Below are positions 54,763 through 64,000 of a stretch of 64,000 bases of DNA, piece after piece. This stretch comes from Adineta ricciae (lineage: Eukaryota; Rotifera; Eurotatoria; Adinetida; Adinetidae): contig CAJNOJ010000352.1 of the NCBI GenBank assembly GCA_905250025.1, positions 7,964-71,963 on the forward strand. Reading direction: 5' to 3'. How positions within the stretch are numbered: the first letter of the stretch is position 1; each line of letters begins with the position of its first letter. The notes below the pieces were generated by a model. It searched no databases. It had not been told where the DNA came from and saw nothing but the letters and a program-made list of their open reading frames with translations. Made by a program: the position numbers and the translations under genes.

Positions 54763-55317
54763 ACAGTAATGCAGCAACGATACACTCAACTTTGTCCTCC
54801 ATCATTCAACCTATTTGTATCAATCGCTTTTGAAATTTGAGTAAAAATATATTGCTGTTCTTCACTGTACACGCTACTGTCTTTTGCACTCTATCCCATT
54901 TTTTCATCCAAGAATTGTACATTTGTTGGTAACAATACCGACTATCCGAATTATATTTATCGAGAAAAACACGTATTACCTCTACTCGTCGTAATGAGTT
55001 CATTGGCATTTTTATACGTTACGACTGCGAACATTAATTTCAGAAGGTATTCGAATTCGATTTCTATGTTAGAATTTAGAGATGCATACATTTTATTTAT
55101 ATTGACGCTTGTTACAGAAAAATCTTCTGTAAAAATAAAACTAACAGAAGTATCAACTTCAATGAAATAAATATGTCGATTTTGCTGTACGGTAAGTATT
55201 GTGTCGCACATGATTTAATAAGTTTCTCGAAAACTTATCTTATGTTCCCCAGTGCTCCAGACGTGTCCGTTAATATTCAAATTCACGTTGCCCACATACA
55301 ATATCCGTTCGATCCTC
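54763..55317. other. Sequence between copies 3 and 4
   Basis: No gene; similarity to the upstream region of copies 1 and 2 starts near 55318. Confidence 0.4.
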
Positions 55318-55403
55318 GCCGTCATTTCCACTCTCCGTGAAATTTGGCCTGTAGTGTTACGATTTCATCATCACATTGGTGGAAGTCATCGCCCAATGTC
55401 CTT

Positions 55404-56291
55404 CTATCAAAATGACTCAAATCCATTCTCTTTTCCTTCGTATATGACAATAGGTGAATCCTATCGCCAGAATATACCAACTATGGAATGAATGTACGAG
55501 CATAACAGTTAACAGAACGAATGGAAATATCCATGCAAGAGAAGAGAAAAGCAAACGACTGAAAGGAATTTTCCTTCGGTACACATATATTCTATAAATA
55601 TGAAGTGAAATAAGACGAAACCTTCAGATATTATTTACAAGTGTTAAAATTTCGTCGCAAAAAGAGCTTGGAAGTTACTTGTCTATCAAACCAACTGACT
55701 TTATTATTGTGATTAGAACTGATAATCTCGCTTACGTACGAATAAGTATTATTCTTGAATTTCTACATTGACAATACTTTATCGATCGACGTGACCCGAT
55801 TTGTGCATAGTTTAATCATCTGAAGAATCAATCAAACAACGCTTAAACTTTTCATGGCATCAAGTCTTATTTCGGGTCTTTTAGGATCACTGATTGGAGG
55901 AGGAACCTTAGTTGCTGATCATTCTAACGTTGATGTTTTCGTGTTATTCAAAGGACCTCAGCTCAGTGTTTACGTTCCAAATGTGTCACTCAGTCATTGG
56001 CAAATAGTTTGTCATTTCAAAGATACAGATGAATATATATGTTATGAAATGATAATCGACAGAAATGACCGTGTTTCTTACGACATCACAGATTTCAGTT
56101 ATCGCGGTCCTATCTTCTATTGTTATCTTGGGGAATGCAATTTAAGCAAAGAAGAGATCAAAACGAAAGCGCAGAGGGTACCTCTGAACGGTGAAAAATA
56201 CAGTGTAGGAAGTGATGATTGTCAAAAATGGGTGATGCAATTTCTCAACAAGTTAGACCTTACTTTGAAAGGTGACGGACGAGCTTTCATG
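55404..56291. repeat. Recent direct repeat, right copy (partner 51776-52663)
   Basis: See the left copy: the same 888 nt without visible difference. Confidence 0.85.
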
Positions 56292-56375
56292 AGGTTTGCT
56301 GCTCATCGATTAACAACTGCTTTTACCCCAAGTCCAAAGACTTGCATTGGCCATAAAACACTGTTCAAATACTAA
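55854..56375 (+). CDS. Permuted papain-fold (LRAT / NlpC-P60-like) protein, copy 4
   Basis: 173 residues in one exon, identical to copy 2 to residue 145 but with the C terminus and 3' flank of copy 1 (FTPSPKTCIGHKTLFKY). Thus it is the positional counterpart of copy 1, being followed by the Mpv17 gene. A single difference, FMRFAAHR instead of FM[AT]FAAHR, introduces an Arg. His48 and Cys123 are intact. Confidence 0.65.
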   Translation: MASSLISGLLGSLIGGGTLVADHSNVDVFVLFKGPQLSVYVPNVSLSHWQIVCHFKDTDEYICYEMIIDRNDRVSYDITDFSYRGPIFYCYLGECNLSKEEIKTKAQRVPLNGEKYSVGSDDCQKWVMQFLNKLDLTLKGDGRAFMRFAAHRLTTAFTPSPKTCIGHKTLFKY

Positions 56376-57185
56376 TGAATGGTCGAGGAATGTTTTTTTT
56401 TGTTCTCAGTTGATTGATATGCATCATTTAGTTTTCCGCGTTATGTTATAGTTATAAAATCATGTGTCAGAAAATAAAAACATCTCTACATTTCGATTAC
56501 AGTCTTTTTGTTGCTAAAAAGATGGTATCAATATAGATTATTCGTTCGTCTCTTTCAGTCCATATTTTCGACTGGAACATCTGTAATCAGATAGCAACTT
56601 TATTAGCTACGAGTTCAGTATATTTTGTGATTACGTACAAAGCTTGATGATAGTAGTCAGACAAGTTTTTATTTGTTTATATTTAAATTTTAAAGATGAT
56701 GGTCGAGAGTTCATGAAGAATTCTTATTGCCGCATATACACAATATTCTTCTAAGAGACTGAAAGAATGCGATGGTTATCGAGAAATCAGATCATTCAAT
56801 AGCTAACAATGGTAACATGCTCACTACGATCTCTAACTGGTTCTTCTTTTCTCGTAAACAAATACATTTTGCTGATTTGATCTGCATGAACATCCTCTCT
56901 TTTTCTCCGAAAATAAACGCATTTCTATTATTTTATATTATATAGCTACAAAATCATGATTAATTCGATATAGATGATATACCGCCCGCTCTCAAAATAA
57001 TCGCATGGTATTTTTTTGTCTTTTTCTCCTCATGTTCTGTGTAAAAATGAGTCATGATTTGCATGGAAAGAAAACGAGCAAAATAAAATAGTAGATATGA
57101 CGTCATGATAGAAAGAGTGCATTCAACTAAAGAAGAAAAACAGATTCATAGACTTTGGATGTATTGATCAGGACAACATATTTAT
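56376..57185. other. Intergenic sequence matching 22549-23326
   Basis: No gene. Aligned with block A with scattered substitutions and small indels, including an insertion near 56975-57005. Confidence 0.5.
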
Positions 57186-58064
57186 ATGGCATATCGCTTC
57201 GTTTTGTTTTGTCGACATTTACAACAAACACGATCTCTTTCCAGCCTGATTATCAATCCTTTCGATGTTACTAAAGCTATTGGACGTAATCAGCGCGGTA
57301 TGTCACCAGTAATTTGAATGAAATTTTCATATTTCGATGTCGTACTATAGGATGGCGAAGTTTAGTCAAACCTTATTTGATCTCAACGATCGGAATTGGC
57401 ACAAGTGCGACTATAGGAGATTTCATCTGTCAATATTTCGAAAGAAATAAACAAAGGAATCTGTTTCATTCACCGTCTTCTTCCATATTACCATGGTGGG
57501 ATAAGCAACGTTCTCTAGTTATGTGTGTTTCATCGACATTCGTCGTTGCACCTTGGAATTTCACACTTTCAAGATTCATCGAGAATCTATTTCCAGGTAA
57601 ATTAGAAAGAATGTTTTAGTATTCTATACAATTGTTGCTTTGTCTTAATAGGAAAGCAAGGTGCTCAAATTGTAAAGAAGATGCTGACTAATACATTACT
57701 TGCTCCTATTGGTATATGTCTTGTTTTTGTCTCGGTCACCCTCCTAAATGGCCGATCTTTTCACGAAGCAAAGATGAAGATTAAAAATGATTTAGTGAAA
57801 ACGTTTCTAACTGGAACATGCTATTGGCCATTTGTTTCGTTTATCAATTTTCGATTTGTGCCACTCGATTACCGACCGTTTGTCGGCAGTCTAGCTGGTA
57901 CTATATGGAATATTTATATATCATCAATTGCTAATGCTACGATGGATAAATCAAATCATACCAAACCGAAGTCAACTTTTTTAGACGAAATCAGTGAAAA
58001 AACCAGAACAGAATTACGCGAAATAGGAAATGTTTTTTTAGAAAATAATAAAAAAGATCTGTAA
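57186..58064 (+). CDS. Mpv17/PMP22-family membrane protein, copy B
   Basis: Exons 57186-57297, 57351-57596 and 57652-58064 give 256 residues, the same length and intron positions as copy A. Replacements are few and mostly conservative (for example PFVSFINF for PFISFINF, ALAGT for ALAGA), and the C-terminal Lys/Glu extension is kept with changes. All family features described for copy A are present, so both copies look functional. The first intron is identical in length (53 nt). Confidence 0.88.
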
Positions 58065-58235
58065 CATTTATACACTTTCATTTCTCATACCGCAATATAC
58101 AATGGCAAACTGATAAAAGGACACTTCATCGAATATTTATAAATACGCCAACAAAAATAAGTGATACTGAGATGAGTGCAACTGTTTCAACAATATCGAC
58201 ACAAAAATTTCAGTTTCTAGAAGAGGCGTTCGTTT
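58065..58235. other. Spacer with a short insertion relative to block A
   Basis: Contains about 40 extra nucleotides compared with the matching region after 24206. Confidence 0.35.
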
Positions 58236-58397
58236 ATCCACGATCAAGCGACAGATTGATATTTTCATGACAAGTCCATGTCGTACTTTTATCCATACTG
58301 ATATACCGGGAATTTAATTGAAGCATAGCAGCAGCAGCAGTCATTTTGTTGTACGAGAAATGTTTAATAGTCGCTGTCGAAGCACGATCATAAGCTA
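58236..58397 (-). pseudogene. Relic of the small gene at 24337-24609
   Basis: The last exon is present (RASTATIKHFSYNKM... TWTCHENINLSLDR), with an acceptor (tctcttag), but upstream of it the sequence no longer matches block A and no exon can be joined. The left block loses its similarity at this point. Confidence 0.5.
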
Positions 58398-58803
58398 AGA
58401 GAAACTACGTATTATTGAAAATGGATTTTTTAATGATTCCTGAATGAAACATTTTCTCATTTTAGACGCTCTTGAGCGCGTTTACCCTGCGCTTCAGAGT
58501 TACGTGGGATGGATTGGAGTGGCCATCACAGAAGATTAATTTGACAAAAAGAAAAGAAAAGAAGTAAGAAAATTTCAATGTTCTGAGACCGTTGTCAAAA
58601 GAATCTTCTTCGTCTCGAATAGCCATACATGAATTGCTGAATATAGTTGAGGATTTAGTCTTACAAGCACACAAATAACGTAGATACATGAATGTATATA
58701 TGTTTCAGAGCTCTATATTTTTCATCCGGTTTCGCTATACTCGTATCATAAGATTCGTATAAGAAAGATGTAGGAACAAAGTAAAAGAGATGAATGTGTT
58801 CAT
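58398..58803. other. Sequence specific to block B
   Basis: No gene recognised. Near 58600 a stretch 'cgaagaagattcttttgac' resembles the start of the membrane exon of the Kelch genes, but no usable frame follows. Confidence 0.35.
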
Positions 58804-59127
58804 TTATTTTCCAGCTGGACATACTGCTCCAAATTGCCAATGACATCGACCTTGGACACCACGATAGCAACAATTTCCAAGTTGCACGGTGCAATGATTA
58901 TCCAGATTACCTGTTGGAACACCTCGCATATCAACTGTTCCACAGCATGTGCCTTTACTATTGTAATCACTCCAACATTGAACATAATTATTTGTTCGCT
59001 TTTCCAGTTGTTTCTCATCCATGAGACGTCTAAGGAGGCGAAGATAAGCATCACCATCCGAATATGTATACGCAGCTTGAACAAAGATCAACGCCACGAT
59101 AAGCATCGTAATAGTCATAGATTTCAT
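58804..59127 (-). CDS. Secreted Cys-rich peptide (eight cysteines)
   Basis: A single exon of 107 residues. A signal peptide (MKSMTITMLIVALIFVQAAYT) is followed by an acidic/basic pro-like segment (DGDAYLRLLRRLMDEKQLEKR), then a compact domain with eight cysteines arranged C-x8-CC...C-x5-CC-x6-C-x7-C. The end is CPAGK. KR before TNNYVQC could be a processing site, giving a mature peptide of about 60 residues. Two CC pairs are reminiscent of several invertebrate host-defence and venom-like scaffolds, but no family is recognised. A TATA-like motif lies about 50 nt upstream (tatttaaaa on the minus strand). The block A counterpart is decayed. Confidence 0.65.
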   Translation of the reverse strand: MKSMTITMLIVALIFVQAAYTYSDGDAYLRLLRRLMDEKQLEKRTNNYVQCWSDYNSKGTCCGTVDMRGVPTGNLDNHCTVQLGNCCYRGVQGRCHWQFGAVCPAGK

Positions 59128-59606
59128 TTTTGCTTCGACTGAATGTGTTTTTTCACATCGTTGTCAATATTTGCTCTTTTAAATATCCGAAGAATCTCTT
59201 GCAAATTCTGACACCCACTGGTAAATCGACATACCACTGAGAATCTGAAAGACATTTTATATTCTTGATCATGAAATATATGTTATTCAATGTGATCTTA
59301 AATAACAGACAGAGTATAAGAACGATTAAGATTCATACTTAATAACCTTCAAATGAACTTTGATATATCCAGGTGGTTTTATACACAACATTCGGTTTTA
59401 AATGAACAGAATCGTGAAAATTAGTAGTTCACGATACTTGGTTACTAATCGAACACACTGGGCTACTTCCCCTATAAGCTTTTCGATTTTTCCTCTATGA
59501 TTTGTATGGTATATACCAACCTGAATGTGTGTGTATATATTACACAGCCTTTTACTCAATAGATGGCTCTCGTTCTTTTCTGTTTCTCTTCGTGTTGATT
59601 ACGTGA

Positions 59607-60665
59607 ATGCAAACGATGACGTATTTCGAAGATTTATCCACTGAGATGATATTCGAAATCTTTGAATACCTCGATTTTTGTAATACATTCAAAGCATTTT
59701 CTGGTCTGAACTATCGATTCTATCGTCTTTTCCACGATCCAGTATTTCCCATCAAAATCGATCTTTCCTCGATGTCAAAATTAACTTTTCAAGATCATTA
59801 CACAAACACTGTTATCCCACATCAACAGCAAATCAAATCTTTGCAAGTCTCGAGTGCATTCATGATCGATTCAATATTTTCACCCAGTTCGGCTCCATTA
59901 AAATTACTTCAATTGAAAGAATTAACCCTCCATAATGTGAGTAAATCGGTATATTTTCAGAATTTACTTCAATATCTACCCACCTTATCCAATCTCGTCT
60001 CGTTGACACTTCTTTGCAAACATCCGATTGAAAACAAAAGTTTGATTTATGAACAAATATTTCGCTTACCTCGATTAAAATACTGTCACGTTTCATTCAA
60101 TAAAATGAATAAATGTGAATTGTTACCTTTGGCAACCAACGAGTTCAGTCCGATTGAAATCTTCATCATTAACGATCGATGTAGCTTTTCGGAATTTTAT
60201 ACCTTTTTATCGTACGTGCCTAAACTTCGTCGCTTGACAGTTCCTCATCTCTCAAAAGACTTCAAAGAACAAATTAAATCATACACGATACCATTGAAGG
60301 ACCTAACATATCTCTCAGTAGATTCTGATTACATTGATTTTGGTCAATTTGAAGTTATGATACGAAATATATTTCCATCGGTTGAAGTTTTACATATGAC
60401 AATAGAAGATTTCAAAGAATATTTCGATGCTAATCGATGGGAACAACTGGTTACACATTTCATCCCACATTTACACAATTTTAAGCTAAAGCTATCCTGT
60501 TATATAGATTTATTTAAATCGCCGAGTCATTGCATGAAAGCTATTGAACAATTCAATTCGACATTCTGGTCGGAACGGCGTTGGTTTTTCGATCACATAT
60601 TTGATGAAGGTCTATTTGGCCAACGTGCTATCTTATATTCAAAGAAATTTTCCAAAATAAAATGA
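59607..60665 (+). CDS. F-box protein with LRR-like repeats, copy B
   Basis: 352 residues in one exon, the same length as copy A. The F-box (TYFEDLSTEMIFEIFEYLDF) and the C-terminal SERRWFFDHIFDEGLFGQR are preserved. Substitutions are more frequent in the LRR-like middle (for example YFQNLLQYLPTLSNLVSLTL against YFYNLLQYIPTLSNITSLIL), the part that should contact substrates, than in the F-box. The frame is intact, so both copies are probably active. Confidence 0.8.
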   Translation: MQTMTYFEDLSTEMIFEIFEYLDFCNTFKAFSGLNYRFYRLFHDPVFPIKIDLSSMSKLTFQDHYTNTVIPHQQQIKSLQVSSAFMIDSIFSPSSAPLKLLQLKELTLHNVSKSVYFQNLLQYLPTLSNLVSLTLLCKHPIENKSLIYEQIFRLPRLKYCHVSFNKMNKCELLPLATNEFSPIEIFIINDRCSFSEFYTFLSYVPKLRRLTVPHLSKDFKEQIKSYTIPLKDLTYLSVDSDYIDFGQFEVMIRNIFPSVEVLHMTIEDFKEYFDANRWEQLVTHFIPHLHNFKLKLSCYIDLFKSPSHCMKAIEQFNSTFWSERRWFFDHIFDEGLFGQRAILYSKKFSKIK

Positions 60666-60936
60666 TAGATAATCGAAGAAAGAAAAACTCATGTTGTTAC
60701 GAATACCTGTATGTGTAGTTTAAATTATCGCATTCATCGAGTGTATATGCCAACGGCAAAAAAATACTATTGCAAATACTGTCTGGATATGATGACAAGA
60801 AAGAAATCCTTTATTTTGCTTTAATTTTCTATCTATATTTAAAAAAAAGAAAGAATTCAAGAAATTCATGTTCGCACAGATATTTTCAACGAGTAACGAC
60901 ATTGAGGAATGAAGCACGATGGACAAGAACGTTGAA

Positions 60937-63166
60937 TCAGGGTTTCATTTCAATTTTCACCTTTCGGAGACGTTTACGACTCCACCAGAGACTTAGTGCC
61001 ACAGTAATCAAGGCAATAATAATGAGAACTCCACAGCCGATACCGATAACATTTGCGGGGAAAAATTGTTGCAATTGACCTGAGATAAAAGCTCCAAGTA
61101 AATCGCTCAAATTTACTATCGACATGTAAGTTGTAAATTGTGAACCTTTTCTCATTCAAAAACAGATAAACATTCAGTTCAAGTCAATACAAATGATTAC
61201 CTTCGACATGCTTTTGACATAGCGACATGAGTACGGGCATGGAGGCTGCCGAGAGAGTTGGATCCATCATGCTCCAAAGAATTAATACCGTTGTCGCCAC
61301 CGGTCGTCTGTTCCAAAGTGGTTCGATCAGATTCGAAATGAGCATGTAACAAGCATGCATGATTATCACAATGAGAAGAAGACGACGCGCTCCGATTCGA
61401 TCAGCAAGCCATCCGCTGGTAAGTACAACACCAACAACAATTAAGGTTCCATAGGCACCAGAAAGAATCGAAACTGACGTGTCAGTCCATCCCAATACGT
61501 TGATTAGATGAACTATTTAAAGAAACAAATGAGATAATCATGCCTTTTTTCAAACTTTTCTTACTATTATAAGCTCGGATAAATATTGCCTGACTTAAAT
61601 AAACTATGACAATTGGAATAAATAATTGCAGTGATTGTTTTGATAATAATCCTTTGAATAGTTCTTTGAACAACTTCAGAATCGAGTAATCATAGACTGG
61701 TTGGTATTTTCTTCGATGTTTCATTTTCATTGAACATGGAAATAGGTGATCATCGGATTTTTCCTTGATGAAAATCGTTAATAGGGTAAAGAAAAACAAA
61801 ACAGATGAATTGATGATCGCCGCTGTTAGGTATCCTTTATTCCGTAAAATCCACGACAAACCCGCCGCACCAGCAGCAGCTCCAATCAGAAATCCTCCAC
61901 GCATGATTCCGTTGATTCTTCCACGTTCACGAACGGATATTATTGTGATAGCCTGCGCATCTACACTTGCATCTTGAATCGACGCAAATATCGAATGCAC
62001 GAAGAAAGCGACCACTAACGTTTTCAGATATTGTGTCGGAGGGTCACCAACAAACAATAGACCGAGTGAAGCAAGAAAGGCACATGTTTGCGCGAGAAGT
62101 ATCCACGGACGACGACGACCCATTGGAGATGATTGAAAACGATCTAAACGAAGATGAATGACAATCTCGTGTGAACGTGTCTTTACCAATCATTGGCCCC
62201 CAAACAAATTGAAGTGCCTAGAAATGAACGGATGAAGATGTTTTCAATGAATGATGCAACAAACCCATGGTAGACCTGAAAGTGAGACGAATGTTCCAAT
62301 TGTCGAAGAAGTTTGTCCTTCAGCTATGATTTGAAAAGACAAAAATTGTTTGTTTCTTCGAAAAAAAAAAACGATTTACCAGTTAGATAATTCGCTAGCG
62401 CAGTGGAAGAGAATCCAGCTGGAACACCTTGCATAATATATAGATAAAAGAATGTAAAATATCGAAGGCCAGTATTTTCTGTTAAACTAAGAAAATAAGT
62501 CCGTTTTTTCACAAGATTATTTCGGGAATAGTAAGAATATTTCATTGTATAATTTGAGAAATCTTCATCGAAATCACTACTTGTATATCGATAAACTAAA
62601 TTCGGCAATGTAACTAAAATGTAATCGTTGAGATTCAAATTAGATCTCCATTCCTGTTTTGATGCATCGAAGTATTCGAGATGGAATGTTGAGAGTAGAT
62701 GTATTTCGTACAAAGATGTTTCATTCTCATCTTTGATTATTTCTTCGTTTGTTTGAGAGTAATGATTCAATTCTAATGTATTCAATGCAGCTGATGAGGA
62801 TGACGAGTCGTTCGTTGGGCGGAGAATTTCTTCGAGACGTTGGCCGATTTGCTCACATTTTTGAAATAAACTTTTCAGAAGAATTATCTCCGGATTGGTG
62901 TTTGTTTGATTCAATATAAACGATTCTTTTTCAAATGGTTGTTCATCCGAGTGATCTGATTTGATATAACTCGAACCGTAAGAACATTTGATTTGCGAAG
63001 ATTGATTAAAAAAATCGTCACAAAGTATCCGTAGAGTTTTTTCGTCATCCACTTCCCCACAAGACGCTGACGACCGTTGGATATAGAAATAACCAAGAGA
63101 CTTAGCTGCCAATATCATATCATTCGTATTGAAACTATCCAAATCAATAATAATCGGGGTTGTCAT
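60937..63166 (-). CDS. Oxygenase-like domain fused to an MFS transporter, copy B
   Basis: Six exons: 62380-63166, 62265-62323, 62187-62217, 61565-62143, 61201-61512 and 60937-61145, in frame to 658 residues. It is two residues shorter than copy A in a Ser-rich linker (after LRPTND). The oxygenase-like N terminus (PIIIDLDSF, SLGYFYIQ, LELNHY) again lacks the H-x-D metal-binding stretch. The transporter part is almost unchanged, with differences such as TIFIKEK for TVFIKEK. Conservation of the fusion and of all five introns after duplication argues that the long form is real. Confidence 0.75.
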
Positions 63167-63869
63167 GTTGGTGTTAATCGGACAAGTCTCAACGACAATA
63201 CACTACACCCTGTCACTTGAGTGAAAGGACAAATAATGTTTGTTGTACGATGATTTGCCACGTGTTAAATACTAGGGAATCGAAGTTACTCTCGCATACG
63301 TCCTCTATAACCTTTCTTGCTTTCCTTTTCTTTCTTGCGTACTGTACAACTTATGTAACCATCTCATAACATGTCGTCCGCATCGTTGTTTTTACTTATT
63401 TCGACATATCGACGTGTCTAAGACTGTTTGACACTTCTCTCCTATTTACGATAATTCTTTTCGGTAAGCTTATTTAAATAGGAGTGGCAATTAAGCAAAT
63501 CTAACGATGACGAATAGAAAAGCTTTTCATGGTTGCATTTTGATCGAATGAATAAACAAAATTAAGAAAAAAAGATGAGATTATGTTGCAATTGAGTTTT
63601 TACATTTGCACTGCTTCGTCAGTTCATTTAGTGTTGAATAGCAAGTTTTTTTGCACTTATTCATCGATATTTGCGTACCTCTTCAGTTTATACCTTCGTA
63701 TTTTACAATCGAACGCAAGTTAAACTGCTCGAACTAAAGATTTCTTTTTTGTTCTTACATAATCTACAACTTTTCAGCTACGCACAAGTCATATTTTCGA
63801 TGAATCTCAGTTTCGTGCCCAAGCTTCAGATTTTTCTTTACACAACGTACAATTTATATCATCAAAGTT
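63167..63869. other. Upstream region of MFS copy B
   Basis: Matches 35074-35782. A plus-strand frame seen in block A (35502-35837) is disrupted by an indel here, so it is not a gene. Confidence 0.5.
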
Positions 63870-64000
63870 CTAATTATAGTAGCTTTGAAAGGATATCAAG
63901 TAAATTTCTTGATGAACCTTCACGGTGGCTCGAAATTAATTACCCACAATCAATCGACGACCAACTTATTCCATGCAAAAGGATGACTTTCAACAAATCG
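63870..64000 (+). CDS. Possible partial exon running off the window
   Basis: Right after the block similarity ends, one frame stays open to the edge (FERISSKFLDEPSRWLEINY, then DDQLIPCKRMTFNKS). It may begin at an acceptor (aattatag). No family recognised; too short to be certain. Confidence 0.25.

Larger units (their letters stand above)
51060..58400. repeat. Duplicated block B, left part (with expanded permuted-papain genes)
   Basis: Collinear with 20868-24609 in the same orientation. The region about 52700-55318 has no counterpart in block A. Confidence 0.85.
59298..63872. repeat. Duplicated block B, right part (F-box plus oxygenase-like/MFS)
   Basis: Partner of 31212-35785, the same orientation, nearly the same length (4.57 kb). 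Confidence 0.9.

Noticed and set aside
1..64000. tRNA or rRNA genes
   Set aside because: No T-loop (GGTTCGAATCC-like) with matching stems, and no rRNA-like sequence, was seen by eye; a dedicated scan was not possible.

Overview
The window reads as nuclear DNA of a bdelloid rotifer. The reasons are AT-rich sequence, genes on both strands broken by very short (about 45-130 nt) GT-AG introns, and a gene content typical of that group: membrane-anchored Kelch proteins with a Thr-rich stalk, NHL propellers, many rhodopsin-like receptors, F-box/LRR proteins, TPR and ADP-ribosyltransferase relics, and many decayed genes. No rRNA, tRNA, CRISPR array or intact transposon was recognised. This is an assignment from gene style, not a database match.

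Layout. 0.9-6.7 kb: a tandem pair of four-exon type II membrane Kelch genes on the minus strand, with a truncated papain-family peptidase pseudogene between them. 10-12 kb: a Kelch pseudogene and a MATE-type transporter pseudogene. 13.3-15.1 kb: a secreted six-bladed NHL protein and a macin-type antimicrobial peptide. 15.3-21.1 kb: an ADP-ribosyltransferase relic, an EGF-7TM pseudogene, an intact rhodopsin-like GPCR and a frameshifted one. 22-24.6 kb: a permuted-papain-fold (LRAT/NlpC-P60-like) protein, an Mpv17/PMP22 protein and a small partial gene. 25.5-31 kb: a decayed Cys-rich peptide gene, a PLP-fold protein and a desaturase pseudogene. 31.2-35.8 kb: an F-box gene and an oxygenase-like/MFS transporter fusion. 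36.5-46.2 kb: lysosomal alpha-mannosidase (about 17 exons), two small zinc-motif proteins, an intronless PhoD-like phosphatase and a two-exon defensin. 47-50.2 kb: another GPCR and a TPR pseudogene.

51.06-63.87 kb is a second, collinear, same-orientation copy of the 20.9-35.8 kb region: GPCR fragment, permuted-papain gene (now three copies), Mpv17, the small gene relic, the Cys-rich peptide (intact here, decayed in the first copy), F-box, and oxygenase-like/MFS. The second copy begins exactly at the only ambiguous base in the window (n at 51059). So it is either a true direct segmental duplication or ohnologous/allelic block, as expected in a degenerate-tetraploid genome, or two homologous contigs joined by the assembler.

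Functional themes are innate defence (macin, defensin, Cys-rich peptide), extracellular and membrane recognition (Kelch, NHL, GPCRs) and lysosomal or organellar housekeeping (alpha-mannosidase, Mpv17). Exon structures were built by hand from reading frames and splice signals. They join in frame, but no transcript evidence was available.
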